In this document: positions 63,130-64,000 of the stretch, in pieces
Layout: the number at the start of each line of letters is the position of its first letter
How positions within the stretch are numbered: the first letter of the stretch is position 1
NCBI GenBank assembly: GCA_943371425.1
Contig: CALRUR010000010.1
Coordinates: 47,463 to 111,462, forward strand
Direction: 5' to 3'
DNA from: CAJBVG01 sp943371425
Lineage (GTDB): Bacteria > Bacteroidota > Bacteroidia > Sphingobacteriales > Sphingobacteriaceae
DNA: 64,000 nt
The notes under the pieces: model-generated
Databases searched by the model: none
What the model was told of the DNA's origin: nothing
What the model saw: the letters and a program-made list of their open reading frames with translations, nothing else
Made by a program: the position numbers and the translations under genes

Positions 63130-63240
63130 GTAAATGTGCAAATATGCAAATGTGTAAATTCGCACTTCGGTTGCCTCCATTTGCACATTTGCATATTTGC
63201 ATATTTGCACATTTACTAATTTGCATATTTGCACATTATA
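63130..63240. repeat. Octamer arrays with a perfect 22-bp inverted repeat
   Basis: The arm 63130-63151 is exactly inverted at 63195-63216. The TTTG/TTTA word recurs every 8 bases at 63180, 63188, 63196, 63204, 63212, 63220 and 63228. The same unit occurs at 47791-47829. The last units overlap the -33 region of the tRNA promoter. Confidence 0.85.
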
Positions 63241-63250
63241 TGTATATTTG
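63220..63250 (+). promoter_or_regulatory. Candidate promoter of the tRNA-Arg gene
   Basis: TTTG at 63220-63223 and TATATTTG at 63243-63250, spaced by 19 bases, match the Bacteroidota -33 and -7 consensus. The transcript would begin about 40 bases before the tRNA. The -33 box is one of the array's octamer units. Confidence 0.6.
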
Positions 63251-63296
63251 CAGCCCCTTAGAACTTATAATGTTTTGGGGAATTTGAAATATTGTT

Positions 63297-63370
63297 GGAC
63301 CCGTAGCTCAATTGGATAGAGCACCTGACTACGGATCAGGAGGTTTGGGGTTCGAATCCCTACGAGTCCA
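63297..63370 (+). tRNA. tRNA-Arg (anticodon ACG)
   Basis: A 74-base cloverleaf: acceptor GGACCCG/CGAGTCC, D-stem GCTC/GAGC, anticodon stem CCTGA/TCAGG with loop CTACGGA (anticodon ACG), and T-loop TTCGAAT, ending at the discriminator A. CCA is not encoded. The acceptor stem has one apparent C-A mismatch (fifth pair). The ACG wobble A is usually converted to inosine in the cell to read CGN codons. Confidence 0.95.
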
Positions 63371-63371
63371 C

Positions 63372-63398
63372 AAAGCCCGAATTAATTCGGGCTTTTTT
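63372..63398 (+). terminator. Rho-independent terminator after tRNA-Arg
   Basis: A perfect 24-base palindrome (63372-63395, stem AAAGCCCGAATT) followed by three more T. It starts 2 bases after the tRNA end. Confidence 0.93.
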
Positions 63399-63419
63399 GT
63401 TTAACCCAAATTATTGAAT

Positions 63420-63989
63420 ATGTTGAACTTAGTACTTTTCGGTCCTCCAGGAGCAGGCAAAGGCACTCAATCAGAAAAACTGATCAGCAAATATCAGTTA
63501 GTACATTTATCAACCGGTGATATCCTCAGAAATGAGATTAGCAATGGTACCGCACTTGGATTAGAAGCAAAAAAGCTAATGGACCAAGGTATTTTAGTGC
63601 CAGATGAAGTAGTGATTGGGATGATTAGCAATAAACTGGATGCAAATAAAGATGCCAAAGGATTTATTTTCGATGGTTTCCCGAGAACAGTAGCACAAGC
63701 AGAAGCGTTAGATTCTTTATTAGAATCTAAATCATCGTCGATTACCAAAATGGTAGCGCTAGAGGTAGAACATGATGAGTTAAAGAAAAGATTATTATTA
63801 AGGGGGAAAGATTCTGGTCGCCCAGACGATGCTAACCCAGAAATAATAGAAAAAAGAATACAAGAATATTTAACTAAAACAGCACCCGTTGCTGAATATT
63901 ATAAAGCACAAAGTAAATTTGAATCTATAAATGGAATCGGTTCTATCGAAGAAATTTTCGACTCAATTTGCAACACTTTAATTAGCTAA
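63420..63989 (+). CDS. adk: Adenylate kinase (short form)
   Basis: Interconverts AMP + ATP and 2 ADP. Start set at ATG 63420 (MLNLVLFGPPGAGKGTQ); a TTG six bases earlier is less likely. K14 lies in the P-loop GPPGAGKGT (8-16), FDGFPRT is the AMP-site signature and the LID is short (RGKDSGRPDD), lacking zinc cysteines. 189 residues is the short-LID type common in Bacteroidota. It follows the tRNA terminator and is close to the window end. Confidence 0.96.
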   Translation: MLNLVLFGPPGAGKGTQSEKLISKYQLVHLSTGDILRNEISNGTALGLEAKKLMDQGILVPDEVVIGMISNKLDANKDAKGFIFDGFPRTVAQAEALDSLLESKSSSITKMVALEVEHDELKKRLLLRGKDSGRPDDANPEIIEKRIQEYLTKTAPVAEYYKAQSKFESINGIGSIEEIFDSICNTLIS

Positions 63990-64000
63990 TTAGCTAATTA

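Noticed and set aside
12213..63240. Period-7/8 arrays as CRISPR
   Set aside because: Units are 7-8 bases without unique spacers of constant length, and no cas genes are nearby.
1..64000. Horizontal transfer or mobile elements
   Set aside because: No transposase, integrase, phage gene or attachment site was seen, and gene content is core-like throughout.

Overview
The window is AT-rich chromosomal DNA from a member of the Bacteroidota. The evidence is a 13-gene division/cell-wall (dcw) cluster with the long FtsZ, long MraY and missing murF usual in that phylum, a three-domain IspG of 664 residues, a fused HemC-HemD, signal peptides ending in AQ, promoters of the TAnnTTTG (-7) type, and almost no Shine-Dalgarno sequences. 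It encodes the C5 haem route from glutamyl-tRNA, the MEP isoprenoid route and a meso-DAP type MurE. No phage, insertion sequence, CRISPR array or rRNA was seen, and no gene-free stretch exceeds 300 bases.

Layout. 1-3.1 kb (minus): an aldehyde dehydrogenase, inorganic pyrophosphatase and DsbA-like operon, plus a DUF2892 gene behind what looks like a Crp-controlled promoter. 3.1-8.2 kb (minus): an eight-gene, often overlapping run (DoxX, YdcZ transporter, hydrolase, PH-domain protein, DUF5694, four-helix sensor-like protein, pentapeptide protein, Crp regulator). 8.3-16.1 kb (minus): an unknown secreted protein, flavin monooxygenase, aminopeptidase P, a homogentisate-prenyltransferase-like UbiA with a methyltransferase and a YhcC radical SAM protein, and an outer-membrane barrel. 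16.2-24.3 kb (minus): hemA, hemCD, hemB, hemL, a two-component pair and hemE. 24.5-30.8 kb: hydrolase, pfkA, ispG, LiaF/PspC envelope genes and an SDR. 30.8-38.8 kb (plus): MlaE/MlaF, KefF-like/Kef antiporter, an rRNA-methyltransferase-like protein, an ABC-F protein and an HTH-pentapeptide fusion. 38.9-54.4 kb (minus): the dcw cluster from mraZ to ftsZ, with candidate MraZ operator repeats upstream. 54.5-57 kb: a tiny two-ORF operon, a deaminase, an OmpH-like chaperone and SlyD. 57.1-64 kb: gyrB, serine hydrolase, retropepsin-like protein, mdh, an RmlD-like SDR, peroxiredoxin, tRNA-Arg(ACG) and adk.

The most unusual structure is a family of intergenic arrays built on a strict period of 7 or 8 bases. 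They occur at about twelve sites, often run into start or stop codons, and in five cases are arranged as inverted arms of 22 to 34 bases that could form large hairpins. The same unit flavours recur at distant loci. Other points worth checking: a Crp gene next to a matching TGTGA-N6-TCAC site at a class II promoter position; GTGGTA repeats with 10-bp spacing upstream of mraZ; and a small operon encoding a 60-residue acidic protein and a 26-residue membrane peptide.
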